From assembly GCA_024235915.1 (NCBI GenBank), contig JACKLO010000008.1, positions 310,001 to 374,000 of the forward strand: a DNA stretch of 64,000 nucleotides, given 5' to 3'. This stretch comes from Burkholderiaceae bacterium (lineage in GTDB: Bacteria > Pseudomonadota > Gammaproteobacteria > Burkholderiales > Burkholderiaceae_C). Position numbers and translations under genes: made by a program. Below, in pieces: positions 43,932-51,756 of this stretch. The notes under the pieces were generated by a model, which did not search any database, was not told where the DNA came from, and saw nothing but the letters and a program-made list of their open reading frames with translations. Within the stretch, counting starts at the first letter, position 1, and each line of letters starts with the position of its first letter.

Positions 43932-45319
43932 ACGGCCCTCGGATACGCGACCTGCGTCGCATCCTGGCGCTGGCCTGGCCGGTGTTCGTGGGCCAACTGG
44001 CCGTGGTGGGCTTCTCCACCGTGGACACGCTGCTCGTCGCCCGCTCCTCGCCGCAGGACCTGGCGGCGATGTCGGTCGGTGCAGCCATCTACGTCACGGT
44101 CTTCATCGGCATGATGGGTGTGGTGCTGGCCATCGGGCCCATCGTCGGGCAGCTCTTCGGTGCCGGCAACCCGGTGCAGGCGGGGCGCCAACTGCACCAG
44201 GCGGCCTGGATCGCCATCGGTCTGTCGGCGCTCGGTGCGCTGGTGCTGCTGTTTCCGCAACCCTTCCTCGCCCTGGCGCAGGCCCCCGCCGAGGTGGAGG
44301 CACGCCTGCGCGGCTACCTACAGGCCCTGGCCGTCGCCCTGCCGGCCGCCTTGCTGATGCAGGCCTACCGCGGCTTCAACACAGCCATCTCCCGGCCCAA
44401 GGCGGTGATGGTGCTGCAGGTCTCGGCCCTGGTGGTCAAGGCGCCGCTGTCGGCCATCCTGGTCTTCGGCTGGCCCGGCGCGGGACTGCCGGCGATGGGC
44501 GTGCTGGGCTGCGGCGTGGCCACCGCAGTGGTCATGTGGCTGCAGGCAGCCGTGGCATTGACCGTGCTGCGACGTGACCGCTTCTATGCACCATTCCAGC
44601 TGACCGGCCGCGGCCTGCATGTCCCTGATCGGCGAGCGATCGGTGAACAGCTGCGCCTGGGGGTGCCGATGGGCCTGTCCATCATGGTCGAGGTCACCGG
44701 CTTCAGTTTCATGGCGGTCTTCATTGCCCGACTGGGTGTCACCGCCGCCGCTGCACACCAGATCGCGGCCAACCTGGCTGCCCTGCTCTTCATGATGCCG
44801 CTGGCGCTGTCCAGTGCGACGATGACGCTGGTGGCGCAGCGGGTGGGCGCTGGCGACCCGGTGGATGCCCGCCGACTGGCCAGGCGCGGCATGCAACTGG
44901 GCGTGAGCTTGGCGGCCACGATGGCCCTGTTGCTGTGGGCGTTGCGGGACCCGGTGGCGGCGGTCTACACGGATGACGCCGCCGTGATGGCCGTGGCCGT
45001 GCCGCTGCTGACCTGGGTCGCACTCTTTCACGTGGCCGATGCGGTGCAGGCCATGGCCGCCTTTGTGCTGCGCGCCTTCCGCATCGCCACGCTGCCCATG
45101 TTGATCTACGCCGGCGCGCTCTGGGGCGTGGGTCTCGGCGGTGGCTGGTGGCTGGTGTTCGTCGGCGGGCCGTCGGCGCCGGCCACCTGGCGCGGTCCCG
45201 AAGGCTACTGGGTGGCCGCCACCGCCGGCCTGGTGGTCGCCGCGGTAGGGTTGGTGGTGTTGCAGACGCGCACGACGCGCCGGGCCGTCAGCTCGGCCCA
45301 GCCGGCAACCGCAGGCTGA
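43928..45319 (+). CDS. MATE-family efflux transporter
   Basis: A 463-residue membrane protein of about twelve helices in two pseudo-repeats, typical of MATE/NorM cation-coupled drug exporters. The start LRRILALAWPVFVGQLAVVGFSTVDT and the second-half copy LGVPMGLSIMVEVTGFSFMAVF are the repeat signatures. Substrates are unknown. It is coupled to the DUF3717-DUF1289 gene, and its 3' end overlaps the convergent kinase gene by 32 bases. Confidence 0.92.
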   Translation: MNGPRIRDLRRILALAWPVFVGQLAVVGFSTVDTLLVARSSPQDLAAMSVGAAIYVTVFIGMMGVVLAIGPIVGQLFGAGNPVQAGRQLHQAAWIAIGLSALGALVLLFPQPFLALAQAPAEVEARLRGYLQALAVALPAALLMQAYRGFNTAISRPKAVMVLQVSALVVKAPLSAILVFGWPGAGLPAMGVLGCGVATAVVMWLQAAVALTVLRRDRFYAPFQLTGRGLHVPDRRAIGEQLRLGVPMGLSIMVEVTGFSFMAVFIARLGVTAAAAHQIAANLAALLFMMPLALSSATMTLVAQRVGAGDPVDARRLARRGMQLGVSLAATMALLLWALRDPVAAVYTDDAAVMAVAVPLLTWVALFHVADAVQAMAAFVLRAFRIATLPMLIYAGALWGVGLGGGWWLVFVGGPSAPATWRGPEGYWVAATAGLVVAAVGLVVLQTRTTRRAVSSAQPATAG

Positions 45320-46676
45320 AGACGCTGCCACCGCCGGCGCGTTCGGCGCAATCCACCTGTCCGCCATGCCGCTCGGCGATCTGGCGCACCAGGGCCAGGC
45401 CGAGACCGACACCCCCTTCGCGCTCCGCATGACCCGGCAGACGGAAGAAGGGCTCGAAGATGCGCTCCCGATATGCCGCCGGTACCCCAGGCCCCCGGTC
45501 GAGCACATCAACCACCGCAGCATCACCATCCCGCCGCACCAGCGCCTCGACGGCGTCGCCGCCGTAGCGCCGGGCGTTTTCCAGCAGGTTGCGCACAGCA
45601 CGGCGCAGCAGCCGCTCGTCGCCGATCACGTTGACACTGCTGCCGCCGACCTCGGCACCGATGTGAACGGCCTCCTCGGCCGTCAGGCCCAGCAGGTCCA
45701 CCGGTTCCGCGGTCATTCCCGGGCTCCTCGTGGCGGCGTCCAGCCGGCTGGCCAGCAGCACCTCCTCGACCAGCGCATCGAGTTCACCGATGTTGGTGCG
45801 GATCTCGGCCTGCAGCGCCGCACGATCGGTCTCCGGCGCGTCATCCAGCATGGCCAGGGCCATCTTCAGCCGCGCCAGCGGCGAACGCAGCTCGTGGCTG
45901 GCATTGGCCAGCAGGTTCTGGTGCGCCCGCAGCAGCGCCTCGATGCGCGCCGCCGAGCGGTTGAAGCTTGCCCCCAGCGCGGCCACCTCGTCGCGTCCGT
46001 CCTCGGCCACGCGCTGGTCCAGCGCGCCGGCGCCGAAGGCTTCGACACCGCGCTTCAGCGCCTCGAGCCGGCGCGTGAGGCGGCGCACCACGGGGAAGGC
46101 TCCCGCCGCCACAGCGGCGAACAGTACCGCCAGCAGCGCCAGCATCGTCACCCCTTCAGGCAGCCCTGGCAACACGGGCAGGCCGCGCATCTCCAGGCCA
46201 GGCCAGGGCAAGGCCAATGGCCGAGGGCCGGGGCGCGGGTGCGGCTCACCCTCCGGACCAAACGCCGCATCACCCAGCCGCCGCGGGTTTCGCGGCTGCA
46301 TCACCCACAGCGTGCGCCCGTCGTCGAAGGCAATGGGCAACATGCGCCGGAGCGGCAGCGAAAGGTCATTCTCACGCCGCGCATAGCTGTCCGAGGTGGC
46401 GATGCGGCTGCCGTCCGCCGCCTCCAGCGCGATGGCGAGCCGCAGCTTCTCCGACCAGGCGTGCACGGCAGCAGCCTGTTCCTCCGCCGGCGCGTCCGCG
46501 GGGGGCAGCGATCGCTGCATCAGTTCGCCCCAGGCGCTGACGCGCTCGCGCACCGAGGCTTCGATGCGCACCCGCTCCTGGTCGAGGTGGCGCTGCACCA
46601 GCCAGCCGGAGACGGCGGCGAACAGGGCCAGCGCGGCGACAACCGTCAGCCAGATCCGCAGGTACAGCGAACGCAC
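45288..46676 (-). CDS. Sensor histidine kinase (HAMP-containing)
   Basis: A 462-residue membrane kinase. It has one N-terminal helix, a periplasmic sensor (about 30-175), a second helix (about 176-200), a HAMP linker, a dimerisation helix with the phospho-His in ASHELRSPLARLK and an ATPase domain (NLLENARRYGG, DRGPGVP, GGVGLGLALV). The layout resembles CpxA/RstB-type envelope sensors. It has a GTG start, 28 bases after the response regulator, and is the third gene of spy-like/regulator/kinase. Confidence 0.93.
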   Translation of the reverse strand: MRSLYLRIWLTVVAALALFAAVSGWLVQRHLDQERVRIEASVRERVSAWGELMQRSLPPADAPAEEQAAAVHAWSEKLRLAIALEAADGSRIATSDSYARRENDLSLPLRRMLPIAFDDGRTLWVMQPRNPRRLGDAAFGPEGEPHPRPGPRPLALPWPGLEMRGLPVLPGLPEGVTMLALLAVLFAAVAAGAFPVVRRLTRRLEALKRGVEAFGAGALDQRVAEDGRDEVAALGASFNRSAARIEALLRAHQNLLANASHELRSPLARLKMALAMLDDAPETDRAALQAEIRTNIGELDALVEEVLLASRLDAATRSPGMTAEPVDLLGLTAEEAVHIGAEVGGSSVNVIGDERLLRRAVRNLLENARRYGGDAVEALVRRDGDAAVVDVLDRGPGVPAAYRERIFEPFFRLPGHAEREGGVGLGLALVRQIAERHGGQVDCAERAGGGSVFSLRLPAGPS

Positions 46677-46704
46677 GATGCAGTCGGAAGATCGAACAGC
46701 GGAT

Positions 46705-47409
46705 TCAGTCGGCGTCCTGCTTGCGGGCGAACACGTAGCCGGTGCCCCGCACGGTCAGCACGCGCTTGGGGTTCTTCGGGTCGTCCTCGATCACCGCGCG
46801 GATGCGCGAGACGTGCACGTCGATGCTGCGGTCGAAGGCCTCCAGTGGATGCCCCTTGAGGGCATCCATGATCTGGTCGCGCGACAACACACGGCCGGGT
46901 GCCCGCGCCAGCACCACGAGCAGGTCGAACTGGTGGCCGGTGAGGTCGCAAGGCTGACCGTCCAGCCGCGCCTGGCGGGCGCCCAGGTCGATTTCCAGGC
47001 GGCCGAAGCGCAGCACATCGTCGGCTGCCGGCTCGGGCGAGGCGCGGCGCAGCAGCGCCTTGACACGGGCCAGCAGTTCACGCGGTTCGAAGGGCTTGGG
47101 CAGGTAGTCGTCGGCACCGATCTCCAGGCCCACGATGCGGTCCGTGGGCTCGCCGCGCGCGGTCAGCATCAGCAGCGGCACGCGCCGCGTGCGCGCACTG
47201 GCGCGCAGTTCACGCGTCAGGTCAAGGCCGTCGCCGTCGGGCAGCATCAGGTCTAGCAGCAGCGCGTCGTAGGCGTCCTGGGCCAGGCGTTCGCGGCCCG
47301 TCGAGAGCGAGCCCGCAGTCTCGACCTCGAAGCCGTTGCGGCGCAGGTAGTCGCCCAGCATCGTGGTCAGCCGGGCATCGTCGTCGATCAGCAGCAGTCT
47401 GTGGGTCAT
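46705..47409 (-). CDS. OmpR/PhoB-family response regulator
   Basis: A 234-residue regulator. The receiver has the phospho-acceptor in LLLDLMLPDGDG and the conserved Lys in YLPKPFEPRELLAR. The C-terminal winged helix has SIDVHVSRIRAVIEDD and VRGTGYVF. It is the partner of the kinase downstream. The Spy-like gene directly upstream suggests that it controls an envelope-stress response. MTHRLLLIDDD at 47409 is the start. Confidence 0.95.
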   Translation of the reverse strand: MTHRLLLIDDDARLTTMLGDYLRRNGFEVETAGSLSTGRERLAQDAYDALLLDLMLPDGDGLDLTRELRASARTRRVPLLMLTARGEPTDRIVGLEIGADDYLPKPFEPRELLARVKALLRRASPEPAADDVLRFGRLEIDLGARQARLDGQPCDLTGHQFDLLVVLARAPGRVLSRDQIMDALKGHPLEAFDRSIDVHVSRIRAVIEDDPKNPKRVLTVRGTGYVFARKQDAD

Positions 47410-47450
47410 TGCAGTGCGGCGCCGGTGGCGGTGGACCGCCTCCTGCACGC

Positions 47451-47494
47451 AAAAGACCCCGGCGCCGCGGCCCTGCGGGCCACCTCACCGGGGT
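47451..47494 (-). terminator. Intrinsic terminator between the Spy-like gene and the response regulator
   Basis: ACCCCGG (47456-47462) pairs with CCGGGGT (47488-47494), with an inner GGCCC-TGC-GGGCC stem. On the minus strand CTTTT follows directly. It lies between the spy-like stop and the regulator start and would let the periplasmic protein be made in excess over the two-component system. Confidence 0.7.
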
Positions 47495-47536
47495 GAAGGC
47501 CTGGCGTCCAGGCCGGAGGAGTGTTCAGGATAACGC

Positions 47537-48046
47537 TCAACCGCCGTGGCGGCGATCATCGGCACCCGGGCGACCAGGGCGGCCGGCGCGCTCGGCCATC
47601 ATCGTGGCCAATTGCTGGCGCTGTTCGGCGGTGAGCACGCGGCTGGCCTCGACCATCGCCTGCGTCATGCGCCGGCTGGCGGCATCATGTTGCGTGAGCA
47701 TCTGCTGGCGCAGCGCCTCGATGGCCGACTCATCGATATCGGCCTGGGCGAACAGGCTGCGCATCTGGGTCTGCAGGGCACGACCCTGTTCATGCTGTGC
47801 ACGCAGATCGCTGCGGGCGCTGCTCATGATCTGTTCGATGCTGGCACGCTGTTCACTGCTGGCCCCGACCTTTTCCAGCATGCGCTGGCTCAGGCCCGGG
47901 CCGGCCATGCCTTGGCCGTGCATGTGGCCATCACCCGGTCCGGCGAACGCGGATGTTGCCGCCACACTGCCGGCCGTTGCCAACGTGGCCAAGGCAAGCA
48001 GGCGTCGCATCGTCATCGGGGTCTGGGCTGAAACAGGGGCGTTCAT
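47537..48046 (-). CDS. Spy/CpxP-like periplasmic protein
   Basis: A 169-residue exported protein. The signal peptide ends at TSAFA, and the mature part begins with a His/Met-rich stretch (GPGDGHMHGQGMAGPG) that could bind metal. The rest is a helical LTXXQ-type domain ending in VLTAEQRQQLATMMAER. Spy/CpxP proteins act as periplasmic chaperones or metal sensors and feed back on the neighbouring kinase. The first gene of the two-component cluster. Confidence 0.85.
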   Translation of the reverse strand: MNAPVSAQTPMTMRRLLALATLATAGSVAATSAFAGPGDGHMHGQGMAGPGLSQRMLEKVGASSEQRASIEQIMSSARSDLRAQHEQGRALQTQMRSLFAQADIDESAIEALRQQMLTQHDAASRRMTQAMVEASRVLTAEQRQQLATMMAERAGRPGRPGADDRRHGG

Positions 48047-48164
48047 GGCGATCTCCTTGGGCTGTGAAGCGGATGTCGCCATCGTCTGCGCGGGCCGTAT
48101 CGGCGCGATGCGCGATGGGTAAAGATGCGTGAACAGAGCGCGCCGGCCAGCGCGGCGCAGGCCG

Positions 48165-49094
48165 TCAATGGCCAGCCGGCTCCACGCGAACGAGCCGCCG
48201 CTGAAGCTGGAACAGTGGCTGAGCGCTGCGCAAGTCCAGGCGAAGCAGCAGGCCGCTGGCCCGGTCGATGACGAAGGCACCATCCAGCCGGGTGGACGAT
48301 TCACCTTGAGGGGCGTCGCCGTAGAGCTCGATCACCGCTGCGTCGAACACGCGCCCCGCGATGGACTGCGGACCGACCGCCACGACCTGGCCTCGTACAC
48401 GCGCGCGGGTCACACCGTCTCCGCTGATCTGAAGGTGTCCGGCCAGCACGTCTCCCAGGGCCATGCCTGGCCGCAGCAGCCGCTGCCACACGACGACGCC
48501 AGGCGGCGCCTCCAGCACGTTGCCGGCCAGATCCTGGCGCCAGCGGGTGGGCACGCCCACGGCGTCGGTGACGAATTCGATCTCGTCGCGGCGCAACGTG
48601 GTCATCACCATGCTGGTGGTGCGCAGCGCGTCACGCACCGTCGCTCGCTCCTCGTAGACCATGCGCTCGCCGGGCAGCACAGGCATCGCTGCCGCACGCG
48701 CCGGCGCCATCTCCGAGGCTGGCGGCGGGCAGGCGTTGCGACGGGCCGCCTCGTGCAAGGCCTCGAAACGGCCTTTCAGGGCGGCAAGCTCATCCGAGTC
48801 GGCGCCATCGGGACGCATGGCCAGCAACGCAGGCCAGAACACCATCAGGCCCACGCCCAGCGCCACCACATGCTGGCCAGCGCGCTCGTCGACAATCCAG
48901 GACAGTTCAACCGCGCGCTGCTGGACACGATCCATCTCATCCTGCAAGCGACCACACGACCAAGGCTGAAAGTCCGCGGGATCGACCTGGGACGGCTGCA
49001 CATTGGCCGACCACGACGCGCAGCCGCCAGCGATCAGCGATGCCGCAGCAAGCACCGCCACCGCGGTTGATCGCAAGGCTGGGAAATCAGACAC
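48165..49094 (-). CDS. Putative lipoprotein, function unknown
   Basis: A 309-residue exported protein. It starts with GTG at 49094 (translated MSDFPALRS), has a hydrophobic segment and the lipobox AGGC, then ASWSANVQPS. The mature part has no domain I recognise: a helical region (about 50-125) with a hydrophobic stretch (VVALGVGLMVFWPALLAM), then a beta-rich C-terminal half. The unusual GTG start and the low-complexity codons before it leave the start uncertain. Confidence 0.6.
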   Translation of the reverse strand: MSDFPALRSTAVAVLAAASLIAGGCASWSANVQPSQVDPADFQPWSCGRLQDEMDRVQQRAVELSWIVDERAGQHVVALGVGLMVFWPALLAMRPDGADSDELAALKGRFEALHEAARRNACPPPASEMAPARAAAMPVLPGERMVYEERATVRDALRTTSMVMTTLRRDEIEFVTDAVGVPTRWRQDLAGNVLEAPPGVVVWQRLLRPGMALGDVLAGHLQISGDGVTRARVRGQVVAVGPQSIAGRVFDAAVIELYGDAPQGESSTRLDGAFVIDRASGLLLRLDLRSAQPLFQLQRRLVRVEPAGH

Positions 49095-49186
49095 CGCACG
49101 ATTGTGCCCTGTGACCGTTGGGTGTCGGATGACTTGACCCCCGGGATCCAGTGCGCGGCATCTTCGCCCAACAGGCCCAGGGGGCG

Positions 49187-49492
49187 TCAACCACCCGTGC
49201 TGGCCGCGGCCGCGGGAGCCGGTGCCCCCTGGCGCTTCTGGACATGTTGCCCGGCATCAGGGTGACGCTCAGCAAAACGCTTCTTGGCTGCCTCGCGCTG
49301 AGCAGGCGTCATGGACGCCCAACGCTCGCGCATCTTCTCCTTCGCAGCGGCACGCTGTTCCGGCGTCATCGATTGCAGGCGTTCACGCATCGCCTCCTGG
49401 TCCGGCACTGGCTGCGCCGCCATGGTCGCGTTTGCGGCACCCACCGCCAGCAGCATCACGGCCACGGCACGGGTCAAGGATGTACGGGTCAT
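49187..49492 (-). CDS. Small LTXXQ/Spy-like periplasmic protein
   Basis: A 101-residue secreted protein. The signal peptide ends near ATMAA, and two tandem copies of an LTXXQ-like unit follow (MTPEQRAAAKEKMRERW and MTPAQREAAKKRFAERH). It ends in a low-complexity Ala/Pro tail. It is related in design to the Spy-like protein at 47537-48046 and may belong to the same envelope response. MTRTSLTRAVAV at 49492 is the start. Confidence 0.75.
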   Translation of the reverse strand: MTRTSLTRAVAVMLLAVGAANATMAAQPVPDQEAMRERLQSMTPEQRAAAKEKMRERWASMTPAQREAAKKRFAERHPDAGQHVQKRQGAPAPAAAASTGG

Positions 49493-49629
49493 GTCGAACT
49501 CCTGAAAGCAGAACGAAGGCCGTTCTGGCCGCGACAACGCGGCGGGCTGCACCGCCGCTGACATGGCGTGGTAAACCATTGTTGCGCTGCCGTTAAGCTC
49601 AGCGGTCCACCACGCCAAGCGCAGCGCCG

Positions 49630-50706
49630 ATGCCTCCAGCCCCTGATACGGTCGATCCCCTGCCCCCGGCGGCCTTGTACTATCCCCTGGGCGAACCACC
49701 CGTGCCGGGGCAAGCCTTGAGCGTGCGCCCCGGCGTGCTGTGGCTGCGCATGCCCTTGCCGTTTGCCTTGGACCACATCAACCTCTGGGCGCTCGCGGAT
49801 GGTGATGGCTGGGCCATCGTCGACACCGGCACCCAGACGCCCGAGGTGCTGGCGGCCTGGCGCACCCTGCTGGCCGGGGACGGTGCCCTGGGCGGACGGC
49901 CGGTGACGCGGGTCATCGCCACCCACATGCACCCTGACCACATGGGCATGGCCGGCTGGCTCACGCGCAAGCACGACGCCCGGCTGTGGATGACGCGCGA
50001 GGAGTACCTGATGTGCCGCACGCTGGCGGCCGACACCGGCCGCGAAGCGCCGGACGATGCGATCCGCTTCTACCGCCGCTGCGGCTGGCCTGACGAAGCG
50101 CTGGACACCTACCGGGCGCGCTTTGGCAGCTTCGGCAAGTACATGCACGCCCTGCCCGACAGCTTCCGCCGCATCGTCGACGGCGAACGGCTGGCCATCG
50201 GTGACCATGTATGGCGCGTCGTCGTCGGCCGTGGCCACTCGCCGGAGCACGCCTGCCTGGTGTGCGACGAACTGGACCTGATGATCTCGGGCGATCAGGT
50301 CCTGCCGCGCATCTCCTCCAACGTCTCGGTGTTCCCGACCGAGCCCGACGCCGACCCCCTGGGCGACTGGCTGGCCTCGATCGAAACCTTGCGCCAGGGC
50401 CTGCCCGACACGTTGCTGGTGCTGCCGGCCCACGGTGAGCCCTTCATCGGCTTGCATGCGCGGCTGGACCGCCTGGCCAGCGGCCATGCACGCGGCTTGC
50501 AACGCCTGCGCCGCAGCCTGGCCGAGCCGAAGCGCGTGATGGACCTGTTCGGCGCGCTGTTTGCCCGACCCATCGATGCTCGCAGCGAGGTGCTGGGGCT
50601 GGCCACCGGGGAGACGGTGGCGCACCTGAACTACCTTCGTGCGCTTGGTGAGCTCGAGGTCACGGAGGGCGATGACGGCGTTTGGCGCTTCCAGTTGGCT
50701 GGCTGA
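49630..50706 (+). CDS. Metallo-beta-lactamase-fold hydrolase
   Basis: A 358-residue MBL-fold protein with the zinc motif THMHPDHMG (HxHxDH), a later His in GHSPEHAC, Asp in MISGDQVL and His in LPAHGEPF. The C-terminal 90 residues form an extra helical or winged domain, as in LACTB2-like hydrolases. The substrate is unknown; thioesters and lactones are common. It is the last clearly chromosomal gene before the integrated element. Confidence 0.9.
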   Translation: MPPAPDTVDPLPPAALYYPLGEPPVPGQALSVRPGVLWLRMPLPFALDHINLWALADGDGWAIVDTGTQTPEVLAAWRTLLAGDGALGGRPVTRVIATHMHPDHMGMAGWLTRKHDARLWMTREEYLMCRTLAADTGREAPDDAIRFYRRCGWPDEALDTYRARFGSFGKYMHALPDSFRRIVDGERLAIGDHVWRVVVGRGHSPEHACLVCDELDLMISGDQVLPRISSNVSVFPTEPDADPLGDWLASIETLRQGLPDTLLVLPAHGEPFIGLHARLDRLASGHARGLQRLRRSLAEPKRVMDLFGALFARPIDARSEVLGLATGETVAHLNYLRALGELEVTEGDDGVWRFQLAG

Positions 50707-50771
50707 TCTGCGGCGGTTTCAGCGCCTAAACGGACCAAGCCTGGCAGCAACGCGACTTGTGCGCCGAAATG

Positions 50772-50798
50772 AACAAGGCCGCACGTGGCGGCCTTGTT
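50772..50798. terminator. 11-bp inverted repeat after the MBL gene
   Basis: AACAAGGCCGC and GCGGCCTTGTT with a 5-base loop, 65 bases past the stop; GTTGT continues on the plus strand. Probable terminator. The remaining non-coding stretch up to 50962 contains only the candidate att sequence. Confidence 0.7.
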
Positions 50799-50807
50799 GT
50801 CAGACGT

Positions 50808-50830
50808 CTGGCGGGAAGGAGGCGTCCGAA
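50808..50830. other. Candidate left attachment site of the integrated element (degenerate tRNA-Ser end)
   Basis: CTGGCGGGAAGGAGG resembles the tRNA-Ser 3' end at 60010-60025 (CTGGCGGAGAAGGAGG), and TCCGAA follows where the tRNA has TTCGAA: about 20 matches in 24 aligned positions with gaps. A true att pair is usually identical, so this is only a candidate boundary. Confidence 0.25.
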
Positions 50831-50962
50831 TGATCTTGGGAAATGCGCGCCGTTGTTTGCTTTCCACGTTGTTCGGCCTACCGTTGTCCCCCTTGAGGTC
50901 CCCCACCCTGCGACCATTGGCCAGGCTCACCCCCTGAGCCTGCCTCCAGGCACCATGCCGGC

Positions 50963-51190
50963 ATGCACTTCCGTCCAATGGGCAACCCGCGGCCCTGCTG
51001 GCACTGCACAGCCTTCGGCGGTCTGGTCTACCAGGGCACGGCGGCCAGGTGCCTCCACGGCGATGCACTGAGCATTCAAGCCATGCCGGCGAACGGTTGC
51101 GCCTTCTGGCAGCGCGAGGTCGGCGCGGATGACGAACCGGACCAGCGGCCGGCAGATTGTCGCCAGACTTCCGTAGCGGCGACAGTCTAG
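50963..51190 (+). CDS. Small cysteine-containing protein, conserved-looking, unknown function
   Basis: A 75-residue protein with RPCWHC near the N-terminus, a later Cys (ARCLHG), and GCAFWQREVGADDEP. This pattern (CxxC, C, GCxxWxRExGADDEP) looks like a short metal-binding domain found in Burkholderiales chromosomes; I recognise the pattern only from general familiarity. It is the only plus-strand gene in this stretch. It overlaps the end of the convergent zinc-ribbon gene by four bases. Confidence 0.5.
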   Translation: MHFRPMGNPRPCWHCTAFGGLVYQGTAARCLHGDALSIQAMPANGCAFWQREVGADDEPDQRPADCRQTSVAATV

Positions 51191-51705
51191 GCGTCGCCGC
51201 CCAGGGTGCGCTCGACTGCCGGGGCAGCGAATCCCGCCTCGCGCTCGAGTTCAGCCTGCAGCCAGCGCACCAGCCACCGGCGCGCGTGTGGCACCGCGTC
51301 CTGCGGATCTCGCCGGCCGGTGCCGTGGCAGTGCCTGCAGGGATTGCTGCCCAGCGCCGGGGCGCCGTTGACCTTCGGGAACCCGCGTCCAGCGCAGTGT
51401 GGACAGGATCGGTCCAGGTGCCAGGCCAGCAACTGCGCGGCCATCGTGCGAGCTTCGTCGCGCGGCAGCTTCTCCCGGTCGCTGTGCCAGGCCTTGCCGA
51501 CCAGCATGCCCGCGAGCACCTCGACCAGGCGCGCGGCCTCGTGTGGGTCGCCCGCGTTGATTCGCATCAGGGCCAGGCCCACCGGTGAGCGCTTGGACGC
51601 CAGACCGGCAGCGGCGAGCAGGTCGGCGTCGCTGGCGCTGGTGCGCGCGTCGCTCCGCAGGTTGTGGCTATGGACGGCGACGGCGTAGCGGTCGACAGTG
51701 CGCAT
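51187..51705 (-). CDS. Phage-type zinc-ribbon protein
   Basis: A 172-residue protein. The central part holds two CxxCxGxG-like knuckles (CPHCAGRGF and CRHCHGTGR, 22 residues apart), the DnaJ-like arrangement also seen in phage Q-type antiterminators and other phage DNA-binding proteins. The flanking helices are charged. An antiterminator role is a guess from the knuckles and the position at the far end of the element. Confidence 0.55.
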   Translation of the reverse strand: MRTVDRYAVAVHSHNLRSDARTSASDADLLAAAGLASKRSPVGLALMRINAGDPHEAARLVEVLAGMLVGKAWHSDREKLPRDEARTMAAQLLAWHLDRSCPHCAGRGFPKVNGAPALGSNPCRHCHGTGRRDPQDAVPHARRWLVRWLQAELEREAGFAAPAVERTLGGDA

Positions 51706-51756
51706 GCCCGCATAGTAGCGGCGTGCAGTCCGATGGATTGACGCGCACGACGTCGA

